A model generated the notes under the pieces. That model was given only the letters and a program-made list of their open reading frames with translations, did no database searches and had not been told where the DNA came from. Shown here piece by piece: positions 23,867 to 33,241 of a DNA stretch of 64,000 nt. The position numbers were made by a program, and so were the translations under genes. This DNA comes from Fragilaria radians (lineage: Eukaryota; Bacillariophyta; Fragilariophyceae; Fragilariales; Fragilariaceae), in assembly GCA_900642245.1 (NCBI GenBank), contig CAAAJI010000019.1, positions 62,001 to 126,000 on the forward strand. Reading direction: 5' to 3'. How positions within the stretch are numbered: the first letter of the stretch is position 1; each line of letters opens with the position of its first letter.

Positions 23867-24238
23867 ATGAAGTGCATTGCTCTCCTCCTCGCAACTCTAT
23901 CTATGGTGATCGCCTTCGGAACGGAGCCAGTCTCCCGAAAGGCTTTCTTCTCGGCAGCTGCTGCATCCTTCGCTGCAGTTCCTTTGGTATCGAATGCCAT
24001 GTCTCAAGAAAACGTCTTCACCCCAACTGAACAATGGGAAACTGGATCTCCTACTCCAGAGGCAGCCGCAGCTCGCAAAGCCCGTTTCGCCAACGCGCGT
24101 ACACAGATGACATCTAACTACCCACCTATCAAGCGCCTGACATTGGAACGCAAGTCTCCTGTCACCCGTCTTGACATCAATTCTCCTGGCTTTGAGGCAT
24201 ACAAGAAGACTTTCCCTGGTCTATACAAGAAGCTTTAG
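23867..24238 (+). CDS. Small thylakoid-lumen-type protein, 123 aa
   Basis: Function not recognised. The targeting signals are readable. Residues 1-16 are an ER-type signal peptide (MKCIALLLATLSMVIA) ending before Phe17, the plastid junction. A short transit segment follows. Next is a second hydrophobic signal starting SRKAFFSAAAASFAAVPL (about 23-42) with an Ala-x-Ala-like cleavage site near residue 44, which points to the thylakoid lumen. The mature part would be only about 78 residues: acidic and Pro-containing at first, then basic (PPIKRLTLERKSPVTRLD), ending FPGLYKKL. Codon use is richer in G and C than in most neighbours, which suits a highly expressed photosynthetic protein. An extrinsic photosystem subunit is plausible but not shown. 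Confidence 0.78.
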   Translation: MKCIALLLATLSMVIAFGTEPVSRKAFFSAAAASFAAVPLVSNAMSQENVFTPTEQWETGSPTPEAAAARKARFANARTQMTSNYPPIKRLTLERKSPVTRLDINSPGFEAYKKTFPGLYKKL

Positions 24239-24835
24239 ATACCCAAACCAAAACTCACATTGCGATAGCTAAGGAAGAGAAAAATATGACCGGATTTAAA
24301 GATTGCTAAAGTTAGAATCACATCTTCTTTTTCTCTACTTGCCATTTCTTTTTTCGTTGTATCTGGCTCCAAATATGATAAACGTCAAAAACTATAATGA
24401 TAATGGATATCCAAGACCCCGACATTTTTTCACTACAAGATCTTCAGTCTCGTAGATTTTAAATATGATAGGTTTACTAAACTCTACCTTATAGTATTTT
24501 TCTCTCTTCATATCATATGTCGTAAAAGGAGATCATAATATTTTTTAATTGAAATCAAATGAGTTTCCCAATGAATAGAGTAGTTTACACAATATTAGAA
24601 ACAATTCTTTAGTCGAATAAAAAAGTTACCTACTCAAAAACAATCCATGATTTCAATTCATTAGCTTGGCTTGGTGCTCTCGATCCTATTGTCGCGGAAA
24701 GGACCAGAAACGACAGTGCTCTGGGATTTAAATCCTGTTCCAGTCAGAACAAATCATCGCTTTAAAACTGTCAAAAATTCGACAAATTGACCTTGGTGAT
24801 CGAATAAAGACTCAAAATTTTTCCTTTATAGGCAA
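24239..24835. other. Convergent intergenic region
   Basis: Downstream ends of two converging genes. Nothing else is recognised. A dyad-rich segment near 24680-24760 was checked and does not form a tRNA. Confidence 0.4.
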
Positions 24836-25491
24836 TCAAAGAACCCACTCTCCTGGTTCAATTCCCAGATTAGCATAATGGATAGGATGTATGCGCTCCC
24901 CCGTGGCTACACATAAATGCATTGCTTCATCTTCTTTTACATTGCGCCAATTCCAGCTAAAAATTAAATTCAAAAGCCGGTTAGAAGACCATACATGATT
25001 GAGAATAGAGAGAAAATACATAAGCAACAACCAACTTACCCCTCTGAAATAAATTCGACAGCATTTCTTGCAGCATTTTCATGAATTTCATGGGAACTGG
25101 ACCAAATTTTACATTTGATAGGCTCATCGTAGTCTTCCTTTGCAGGGATCAACATTACATCAACGCATTCGTCGAATTTTATTTGCTTTGACTTTTTTCT
25201 CTTCTTGGGATTGTCGGCATTATTATCGGAATCAGAATTTACTTTACGTTTCCTTGAGTAACGCACGTCGTCAGCTTTATTATATTTCAGGAAATCCTTC
25301 TGTATGCAATCTGACTTAATTAACCGAGTGTCAATTTGCTGAAGAGGAATTTTTATGTCGTTGTCATTGTATTCGACTTGGACACAGGTACTCTTGAGTT
25401 CTGGGTCAATCTCGACTAGTTTCAAATGCCTTGGCACCTCTTTGCAAGATATTTCGCATTGCACAGGTGTAATAGAATGTTCATGTTTCAT
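24836..25491 (-). CDS. 190-aa protein with basic nuclear-type motif, two exons
   Basis: Exon 1 is 25491-25040 and exon 2 is 24956-24836, with an 83-bp intron (gtaagt...tttttag) that joins EFISEG to WNWRNVKEDEAM in frame. No named family is certain. The middle holds a strongly basic stretch (RKRKVNSDSDNNADNPKKRK) that fits a nuclear localisation signal. The C-terminal part, from MLIPAKEDYDEPIKCKIWSS through the WNWRNV segment to GERIHPIHYANLG, has the look of a recurrent uncharacterised stramenopile domain (recollection of similar hypothetical proteins, not searched). The N-terminus (MKHEHSITPVQCEISCKEVP) may not be complete. Function is unknown. Confidence 0.68.
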
Positions 25492-27143
25492 TCGAGGAGA
25501 AAGATGTTTGCTGTATTACTTGGAGTTATTGATCCAATGTTCCCAGTGTTTACGTATTGTACTTGTTGATTATGACGCAAGTTGTGCCTTATTTGTTGTT
25601 TTGGCCGATCACTTTGACGCCCGTTCAGATTCAGACATTCTTCCACACTCCGTGAAACATCAAAGTCTTTGCAACCATTCTGACGTCGAAACTATGACGC
25701 GCAGACAGTTGGCCAATCATATTTTTAGGTTTCCCGAGTTAGACACCTTTGTTCTTGGGAAGAAAAAAAGTACTATATTGAATTCGCATTTTCAGACGTC
25801 ATTACTTAAGCCAGCACCTGTAAGTGAATTCGAAACAACTTTTTCATTCCTGTTCTTCGATACTACTACAGCGAGTGTTCATTGTGAGATAGTAGTTTTG
25901 ACCAAACAGTAAAAAAACTCATGTCGCAATGTTACTTGCAACTTTATCTTTCGTAATAACAATAGATAAACTCTTGATTCATTTCCAAATTTCATCATCT
26001 ACGCTAATCAGGTCTCAACTCAACGCCTAAAATGACATCCAAAGGCAAATGACCTTCATGACTTTGTCATGAAAGGCAGAGAAAGCTCAGTTCTTTCAAG
26101 AAAATAAAACATATTGACAAGGAAAGGGATACAGTAATCGAATTTTTCTACCATTTTTTCTGTAGTTACTTATCAGTAGACACATATATCTTTACTAATG
26201 GAAATAATTTTATAATAAAGAAGATTAATAAACTGTATCTTTAGTTCCCTCCAGGAGTGCTAAACAGTGTCTCTTGGATGGAGCCAGACACTGTTCCAAA
26301 TAAGTTATTTGATGCCAATACATTCATTGGCAACATTTGCTTTTTCTTTGATACCGAGACCGCGGGAAACCACTTGAGTGGATTTTCAAATACATAGATT
26401 CTCAACCTCATCCACAAAGCATTCAGACAAAGCATCATGATTGAATTCTTCTACAAAAACTGAGGAATTGACACACGCTCTTATTCAAGAAAACAAAGAG
26501 ATAATTTGTAAATGTTTGCTATGGAGTTTATTTTTTCAACTGCTGTAATAGGTGGAACGGGAATGTGTTTGCTTAGACTACTTATCAACACTGAATGGCT
26601 GTTGTCTTTTTGAGTAAAGAATTTAGTGAAGATGACTGCTGGATTTGGACTCCTGGTGTATTCAATAGCATAGAACTCTTCCTTGCTCAAAAATCTAGAA
26701 CGCCTCTTCCGGATGTACAATTTGCAAAGCTGGCATAGCATCTGGGCTTTTTCCACGTGTTGTATCGATTTCTTCCTTTTTTCACGATCATCACACAGCT
26801 CATTACTCTCGGGATATCCAAATTCGTTGTTGTGTTGAACCATTCATGGATTTCAAACTTTGTACAATCATTAACAGCGCACGTTCTAACGGACATATTC
26901 ATTATATCTTTGTCGCATGTTGAAAACAACTTTGTCGTGGAATTTCCTGATGTAAATGTCCGATTGGTTGTGGATTTAAATACAAAAGTTCAGATAGAAT
27001 CTGTAAGGAAAATGGCAATTTAAAAATAGTATTGGAATTGCTGTTTGCTCAAAGTGTTATTGCCATTGTAAAAAAATTTACTTGTTTGTCTCCCTGAGAT
27101 TGGTTATCGCCAATAAAGTGGAAAATGAAGAATAATAGAAAGG
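25492..27143. other. Intergenic, possible decayed mobile-element ORF
   Basis: No supported gene. Two minus-strand frames overlap in different phases (26687-26929 and 26481-26843). Together they may be one frameshifted remnant with Cys and Lys/Arg-rich patches such as MLCQLCKLYIRKRRSRF. The pattern is reminiscent of transposase zinc ribbons but is too weak to name. The upstream plus-strand frame over 25355-25912 is antisense to the 190-aa gene. Confidence 0.3.
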
Positions 27144-27145
27144 TA

Positions 27146-27172
27146 CAGAGTTCTTCCTGACTTTAGTAACCT
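27146..27172 (+). repeat. Left terminal inverted repeat (27 bp)
   Basis: Begins CAGAGTTC directly after TA at 27144-27145 and is an exact match to the reverse complement of 29882-29908. Divergence starts at the next base. Confidence 0.95.
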
Positions 27173-27216
27173 CATAACTATAGTGACATTTAGTGATTTA
27201 GTAACTAGGCCAGACC

Positions 27217-27355
27217 AAGATTTTCGTCCCGTGCTTTTGGGGCTTAAAAAATGAGAATAGTAACATTTAGTATCCATGTAACATTTAGTGAACAAGATTT
27301 TCGTCCCATACAGTTGGGGCTTAAAAAAAAGAATAGTAACATTTAGTATCCATGA
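27217..27355 (+). repeat. Direct repeat pair inside transposon, period 76 bp
   Basis: Two units of about 62 bp, roughly 27217-27279 and 27293-27355, run in the same order: 'aagattttcgtccc', a variable short spacer, 'ttggggcttaaaaaa', then 'gaatagtaacatttagtat'. They lie between the left terminal repeat and the end of the transposase frame, so they may be subterminal binding or regulatory repeats. Confidence 0.8.
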
Positions 27356-27427
27356 AAAATCTTCAACCGCAAAAAAACTAAATCACAAAAGCATTTAACA
27401 TCATTGCAAGAAAGTTCATTATAGAAT

Positions 27428-29787
27428 CTACTTTGATGCAAAAAAGTTCATTATAGAAACTTGTTTGGGTTTGGAAGGCATAATTTGTTTCAATTGTTCA
27501 ATATTGTGCAACAAACTTTCTTTACCCTCACGATTAGCATAATCCTGGAGGGTGCAAATTGCAGCTTGAGCGGTTGCAAGCAATGGACAACTGCGCTTGG
27601 ACACCACATTGTCGATAGGTTTATTGTTTCCTTCTTTGAGTACTTGACTCACAATTTCATCATCATCAATATTCGTTTCATCAATAGGTTCCATAGAATC
27701 TATATTAATCAGCTCCTTGGCGGAAATATCTCTTTCTCCCAGCTTTGTGAGGTTCAAACTCTCTACAATGGAACTTAGTTCAATATCTATGTCTTCATCT
27801 AAAGATAAATTGGAACTGGGTTGATCATCATTGCTATTTACTTTTGCTTGTTGAGGTGCAGGAAAGAGGTCACTTTTGAGCCAACATCATCTGATTAAGT
27901 TTTCATCCATATAATCAATTGTCTGTTGAATCATTTTTAAGCATATAACCATATCAATAATCTTTTCAAGTTTAAATTTTTCACCGGGGTTTTGAAGCAT
28001 GCGGTTATCCAAAATTTGGAATAATCGAAGTAACTGAAACTTTCGAAATTTGCACTTAAATGATCAAATGATGCCCATGTCACAAGGTTGGCATTCAGAT
28101 GAACAATTTGGTGGAAGAAATAAAATATCCAGGTGCTCTAGACAAAAAATGTGTCTTGAGAACCATTAGGATCATATCCTTTGCAGCTGACGCATGACAA
28201 CTGGCATTGTCACAAACAAGGGCAAAACGGGTTTTTTCCTTTCTTGTGATGTTACCTAAGAACCAGAGACATTCCACCATTTTGCCATCCCTTTTGTGAA
28301 GTATCATAAAGCACATTAAACTTCCCATTGATATTCACATTTTTTAAGCAACGGGGATTTTTTGCTGTATGGAGTATTTGCGGCTTGAATATACAACCAT
28401 CTGCTGAATCACATATCATAACCATCACACGCTCTTTAGATCTCTTTGTATTTGTGTTGTCTTCAGCTGCAGTTTTATACGTTCGCAAAGACACAGTCTT
28501 GTAGAACAGTGCAGTTTCATCGGCATTTATGATATCTTGGATTTCAAAGTCTCCTAAATGTGTTTTGATATAACACATCTGATTATGTAATTCACTTGTA
28601 ATTTCAAAGGATCTTCCTTCTCCACATTGCCTTACACTTGTTATTCCATATCACTTTAAAAATGCTTGCAACAGTCCATTAGATACTTTATCTTGAACAT
28701 TTAGTTTCTGCGCAAAACTGGTTGCTTTATGGAGAAACATATCTCCTGTCGCATTTAGCTGGGTTGCATTATTTCTCACTTGAACAAACCAAGAATATGT
28801 TGCCCAATCTACAGATTTTAGCGGGTAGTCAGCAGTAATGACTATTCTTTTTCCTGCGGGCTTGATTGATCTGTTCCTTAACTCCGTCAGCTTGCATTCT
28901 ATCATGAGTTTATTCTTTAGAATTCTCGTGATTGCGCTTTGACACATGCCAAACTTCAATGCTATATTTTTGTGAGAATATCCTTCTTCAGCTAAAGCTA
29001 AAATTTCACCTTTAGCTTTCATTGATATTTGCTACCTTTTTCTTTTCATGCATGCAGGTGCGGGAGTGTTGGAGTTTAACTTTGATTGTGATGACTGCAA
29101 AATTTTCCTTACACAATTTGCATTAAATGTTACCCCATTCTCATAGGCCATTGCCTTTTCGTCCATTTTTAGATCTTTTTGCAATATTAATGCACAGCAG
29201 TGCGTTAACAATGTGTGGTGTTTTGGATGCATGGGATCAGGGTGCCAATCAACATATTTAAAATTTCTTCCCAGGCATTCTTCTAGTTGATATGCCGAAT
29301 CAAAGAAAATGCTGTTATCAGGGACATTACTGATAATAACTATGTTAATGCCATACACCATTGAAACAAAGAGTGCTTCCAATTTGGATGACCAAACTTT
29401 ATCTCTTATATGGTCATGTGCATAAAGATACAGACTTACCGAATCTTGCTCATCTCTGTAGGTGTAGAATACTGTTTGAAAATCGGTCCCCAGACTTGAA
29501 TCCCTTATGCATCGAAGTACCTTTTCATACGTAAAATTACGCAGGGCTGCAGGACAACCAACATTAAAAATGTCTTTTTTTTAGCAACATGCCATTATCA
29601 CATTAAACATGCAATTGTTGTCCCCTATAACATTAACGGGGTCAAAGTACAGCCATTCTCCATTGGCTTCCACTTTTATGCAACGACTCTTGAAAGATAC
29701 CCATTGATCCATTTGTAATATGTCAAACTGGCGGGAAATGGCGGGGTTTTGTTTTTTGGATGAATGGTTATTGTATACGGTATACAA
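27428..29787 (-). pseudogene. OTU-like domain fused to pogo/Tigger transposase, interrupted
   Basis: One minus-strand phase runs from 29787 down to about 28252 and is broken only by in-frame stops at 29581-29583 (TAA), 29032-29034 (TAG) and about 28651-28653 (TGA). A frameshift follows near 28260. The first part resembles an OTU cysteine protease: VNVIGDNNCMFNVI fits the Asp-x-x-Cys box, then AALRNFTYEKV and a W-S-x-x-x-E-x-x-A-L segment. Across the TAG, in phase, the pogo-type helix-turn-helix starts (KRKR, then GEILALAEEGYSHKNIALKF, ITRILKNK). The DDE core follows: INADETALFYK (first Asp), TKRSKERVMVMIC, AKNPRCLKNV and, after the shift, ALVCDNASCH (second Asp). The 27428-27757 frame (..IMNFFASK) looks like the C-terminal tail. 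Dead as it stands. Confidence 0.82.
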
Positions 29788-29881
29788 TTTTACTGTTGCC
29801 TATGGTATAGTATATAAAGGTTTATTTAAATCAGTTTAGTAACAATTTCACTTTAGTGACCTGTATTTTATGAACCATATA

Positions 29882-29908
29882 AGGTTACTAAAGTCAGGAA
29901 GAACTCTG
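29882..29908 (-). repeat. Right terminal inverted repeat (27 bp)
   Basis: Ends ...GAACTCTG directly before TA at 29909-29910. Perfect reverse complement of the left repeat. Confidence 0.95.
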
Positions 29909-29910
29909 TA

Positions 29911-30743
29911 CTATACAAGACGAAAGCATTTCAACAATCAAAAACTCTACAAAGATAACTTAACGTATCAGTCACCCACGTAAAATGAATGCTATTGAAA
30001 ATCTGAAAATGGTAGATTACAAAAATTTGGGTTTCAGAATAATTCTAGATTTGAATTAGAAAGAAAAGGATATTTGCCATGGAATACTCAATTCTATAGC
30101 GTTCATTACGTCCAGCGATATGTTACAGAAAAATTCTCATTTGGTGTGTATCTTTTGATAGCAAACAATATTGACTTTGAAATTCATTTCGTCACTCAGG
30201 ACTTAGTTTCATGTAAAAAATTTAAAGGATGCTATTTTGAAAGTTAAATGGCATGATATGGCGTAATGAGCATTGAAATTTTATCATTTCTTGACAGTTT
30301 TGGTAGAATTTGCCAAAACTCTTTAATGATGAGAAGGAAATTGATTACGTCAATCAATTTAGTATAACTTTGCCTTCGTGATTTCCATACTATTTCCTTT
30401 CCTGGGTACACCCAAGGAGAATTTAAGGATACAGAATGTTAAACCTATTAGTCTCGAATATTTTCATTTATATTATCCCAGCAATGATGTTTCTTTTGCT
30501 GCCATTCTGAGCCTACATTTCAGACTTTTAAGGTTTCAACTTAAAGATACCTTAAATGCCTTGCAAAGAAAAGCCAAAATTTTCCTATTTTCCGGAATTT
30601 TGCTTTTGCCATTTTCAAGTAAGAATGTTAGCTGTGAAGATGACTGGGCTAGTACCTGAAATGTGTTTTTCTTATTTTAAAACTCATGGGTCGCTATTTG
30701 TTCAAGTTTTTCCTGAGCCAATATACTCATCCTGGCAGTTCCA
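29911..30743. other. Intergenic, nothing recognised
   Basis: About 830 bp between the transposon and the 3' end of the TYW3-Trm5/TYW2 gene. Short plus-strand frames at 30378-30659 and 30556-30828 have no motifs, and the second is partly antisense to that gene. Confidence 0.4.
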
Positions 30744-32471
30744 CTATGATATACATTCTCCACACAACCGAAAGTCCATACAGATACGTAATTGTCGCTT
30801 TGCTACACTTCCTGCATTAGCAACATGAATCACCTGCATGTTAAGGCCATGGTCTAAGCAAGCCTTTTCAATCAATCGTCGTGTGCGTTGACACTCTGGA
30901 AATTCATGTTCGGCACAAAAGTCGTACCAATGGCATTCACCTCCTTCCCTCTTCAAGACGGGCAAGAGCAAGTTTAAGAATAAGACTCCCCCGTCACCAT
31001 CTCCCATATCTCCATCCCTAGCTCCTTCTTTTGGACGTGGAGCCAACACACGATCATAGTAATTTCGCGGTAGGGTTGGTAAGATTTCCATAACGTCACC
31101 CTCTACAATCTCAAGTCGATCCGCGGCACCTAAGCATTTTACAGCTTTGTTCCTAATGAGAAGCTGACGACCTCTTTGAGCACATGATACTGCCGATGGA
31201 TTTGACTCAATTGCAACGATTTCTTTGGCTTCTGTCCTTCCAGCGATTTGTAGCGCGTCCATAGCAACCCCGGCGAATAAAACCAGGACATGTTCACCGC
31301 GAGCTACTTGCATACAGATACGACGACGCTCTGGTCCCATACGAGGACTATAGAAGCATGTCTCAAGGTCAATGACACATTTAATTCCGCCCTCTGTGTG
31401 AGTAGTAATCAATGGATTCCTATTGGGGCCAGCTAGATGTTGGAGCTCACCCGGTGCTCGTTCGGTTCCAGTGAGAGACGCCGTTCTTGCCACACATATT
31501 TTAATCATTTTATTCTTCTGCAAAATAGCCTGACCGATTTCGCAAAGTGCATTAGCGTCATCCTTCTTCATCCCTTCTGGAAGAGTATTTAAGATTGCGA
31601 TGTCACCAATAACGTCAAACGCTTTGGGAATTTTCGTATTTTGTGTGTTTGTTGTTTCGTAACAATCACTATCTTGCAGAAGAAGATGTTCTTCATCTGT
31701 AGGATTCTCAGGCATATTTCGAACGGCTTCAACAAACCGCCTGATTTTGCTCCAGTTTCTTTCTAAGCGCTCATTTATCAATTTTTGTAACCAAGATTCA
31801 TGTCCCTTGAACTGAAAAACACCATCTGGTGTTGATAATGGCATATCAATACCTTCATCTCCCCAAATGGCAACAATGTAGGAATGATTAGATGAATTTA
31901 TCGTAGTAATACCAACATTCTTGAATGTCGGTCGGGCTACAGCTAAGAGAGCGGAAGCCGACGTTAAGGATCGACAACAGACGTGAAGTATAAATGGTTC
32001 CATGCGAAGCCATATGGAATCTGTGACTGATTTATCGTCAGTCTCCTCGCTATCAGTGGATTGATATCGGTCCATGTTTCTATGCTGATGCTCTCCCATT
32101 AGTTGGTCGACATGGTCATACTGTCCAATGGATCGAATCGGATCAGCTCCTCCAGAAGGATCATCATTCAAGGTCAATAGATTAAAATATCGTGTACAGT
32201 CTTGAATCAAATCATGAGATATACGCCAACGACAAAATTGGCTCAAACGCTGTTGTTCTTCTCCCCCAACGTAATATTGCAAGGCCTTAATTCCATGACC
32301 TCGATATAGAAAGGCGCGTCCAGAACAGCTCGATGTTGTATAATATTCCTCCCTTTCATTTATTACAGAACAGATATCAACAGCTTGAACATCAATCCTA
32401 CCAGCAAAGCTTTTATCACGTTTTCCTAAGCATTGCTGCTTGGCATTTTCAAAATCTTTTTTGTTCGACAT
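30744..32471 (-). CDS. TYW3 domain fused to Trm5/TYW2-like methyltransferase
   Basis: A two-domain enzyme for tRNA-Phe position 37, in the wybutosine route. The single-exon product is 575 aa from the Met at 32471 (MSNKKDF); the frame stays open to an ATG at 32597, which would add 42 residues. Domain 1 (about 15-215) is TYW3: KRDKSFAGRIDVQAVDICSV, TTSSCSGRAF (residues 45-54) and EPFILHVCCRSLTSASALL. Domain 2 (about 285-575) is a class I SAM-dependent Trm5/TYW2 (Met-10+) fold: FDVIGDIAIL, ETCFYSPRMGPERRR, GEHVLVLFAGVAMDALQIAG (SAM loop), IVAIESNPSA (acidic ribose contact) and DRVLAPRPKEG (the N/D-PP-like motif). Whether domain 2 methylates G37 or transfers the aminocarboxypropyl group cannot be told by eye. 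TYW2-TYW3 fusions are known in plants, there with TYW4. Confidence 0.87.
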   Translation of the reverse strand: MSNKKDFENAKQQCLGKRDKSFAGRIDVQAVDICSVINEREEYYTTSSCSGRAFLYRGHGIKALQYYVGGEEQQRLSQFCRWRISHDLIQDCTRYFNLLTLNDDPSGGADPIRSIGQYDHVDQLMGEHQHRNMDRYQSTDSEETDDKSVTDSIWLRMEPFILHVCCRSLTSASALLAVARPTFKNVGITTINSSNHSYIVAIWGDEGIDMPLSTPDGVFQFKGHESWLQKLINERLERNWSKIRRFVEAVRNMPENPTDEEHLLLQDSDCYETTNTQNTKIPKAFDVIGDIAILNTLPEGMKKDDANALCEIGQAILQKNKMIKICVARTASLTGTERAPGELQHLAGPNRNPLITTHTEGGIKCVIDLETCFYSPRMGPERRRICMQVARGEHVLVLFAGVAMDALQIAGRTEAKEIVAIESNPSAVSCAQRGRQLLIRNKAVKCLGAADRLEIVEGDVMEILPTLPRNYYDRVLAPRPKEGARDGDMGDGDGGVLFLNLLLPVLKREGGECHWYDFCAEHEFPECQRTRRLIEKACLDHGLNMQVIHVANAGSVAKRQLRICMDFRLCGECIS

Positions 32472-32967
32472 GTTTTTGTTTGTTTGAAGAAAACTGATGG
32501 ATTTGCGGAAGTGTCCAACCCATACTGTACTAGGAACATCGGAAAATCGTACCGCTACTGTACGGCACCATTGCAATGGTTGATGAGAGATAGGCATTCG
32601 AATACGTCACGTTCAAGAAGCATGGATGTTGCATGGCTGCTAGAACGTACGCTTACTTGTCGGCATCGGTTCGTTGTGTAACACAGCCCCCAATGGGTAT
32701 GATATATTCAGTCCTAGTTGTCGGCGAGCAAAGGAATCGTCGCCCTTCGACATGTATAAATCACTTTCTTCTCCATAGATTTACTACATTAGAAAATAGA
32801 TCAAATATCATGATAGTAATTCGGAATAATCACTCTATAATATTATGCATAACAGTCCGAAGAAAAGGTTGAGAAATTTGTCGGAAAATTCTGGAAATTA
32901 GAGACTCGCATCACAAACACTCGAACGCATGATCCCTCAGACATGTCAAAAGCTTCATTCTACCCAA
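32472..32967. other. Intergenic/promoter of TYW3-Trm5/TYW2 gene
   Basis: Upstream region of the minus-strand fusion gene and downstream region of the small membrane protein. The antisense short frames have no support. Confidence 0.35.
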
Positions 32968-33241
32968 CTACTCTGCATGACCTTCAAGATTGAAATCTGC
33001 TTTTTTATTTCGCTTCTTTTTTTCTACCTCTTCCGGTTCAAACGCTGACAATAGAATGTACCCTAATACTATAAGAGGAGATACCGCAAAAAGCAACTGA
33101 ATTGTACAAAATTGTGTGTGTGTGTGAGTCAGCAATAGAAACTAGTAATCCAACATCGATAACAAAAACAAAGAAGCTTACTTTTGCAGCTATAATCAAG
33201 TAGTCTAATGCACTGCTGGCTTCAATTTGACCTCCAGCCAT
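32968..33241 (-). CDS. 62-aa single-pass membrane protein, two exons
   Basis: Not recognised. Exon 1 is 33241-33182 and exon 2 is 33096-32968; the 85-bp intron (gtaagc...ttcag, containing a short GT repeat) is phase 0. The spliced product opens MAGGQIEASSALDYLIIAAK. It continues into a hydrophobic helix (LLFAVSPLIVLGYILLSAF, about 21-39) and then a charged tail rich in Lys and Glu, ending EGHAE. The frame, the splice sites and the classic short-helix-plus-basic-tail layout together argue that this is real, although the unspliced exon 1 frame (67 codons) gives a different, false C-terminus. It could be a small subunit of a membrane complex (ER or organelle). Confidence 0.75.

Larger units (their letters stand above)
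27146..29908 (-). mobile_element. Complete Tc1/mariner-superfamily (pogo/Tigger-like) DNA transposon, 2763 bp
   Basis: Both ends are visible. The left end begins CAGAGTTCTTCCTGACTTTA and the right end is its exact reverse complement. The inverted repeats are identical over 27 bp (27146-27172 and 29882-29908). Each is flanked by the dinucleotide TA (27144-27145 and 29909-29910), the target duplication expected for this superfamily. The interior carries one minus-strand reading frame with OTU-like and pogo-transposase parts, now interrupted. Subterminal regions carry copies of TTTAGTAAC/AGTGAC-like words on both sides, probable transposase-binding repeats. Borders are highly certain; the element is not autonomous as it stands. 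Confidence 0.93.

Noticed and set aside
24660..24780. Possible tRNA-like hairpins
   Set aside because: No acceptor stem pairing and no consistent T- and D-arm spacing.
25355..25912. 185-codon plus-strand frame
   Set aside because: Its first part is antisense to the spliced 190-aa gene, and the rest shows no recognisable feature.
26481..26929. Piggybac-type transposase zinc ribbon
   Set aside because: Only a few Cys and Arg residues fit; no DDD core or end repeats were seen.
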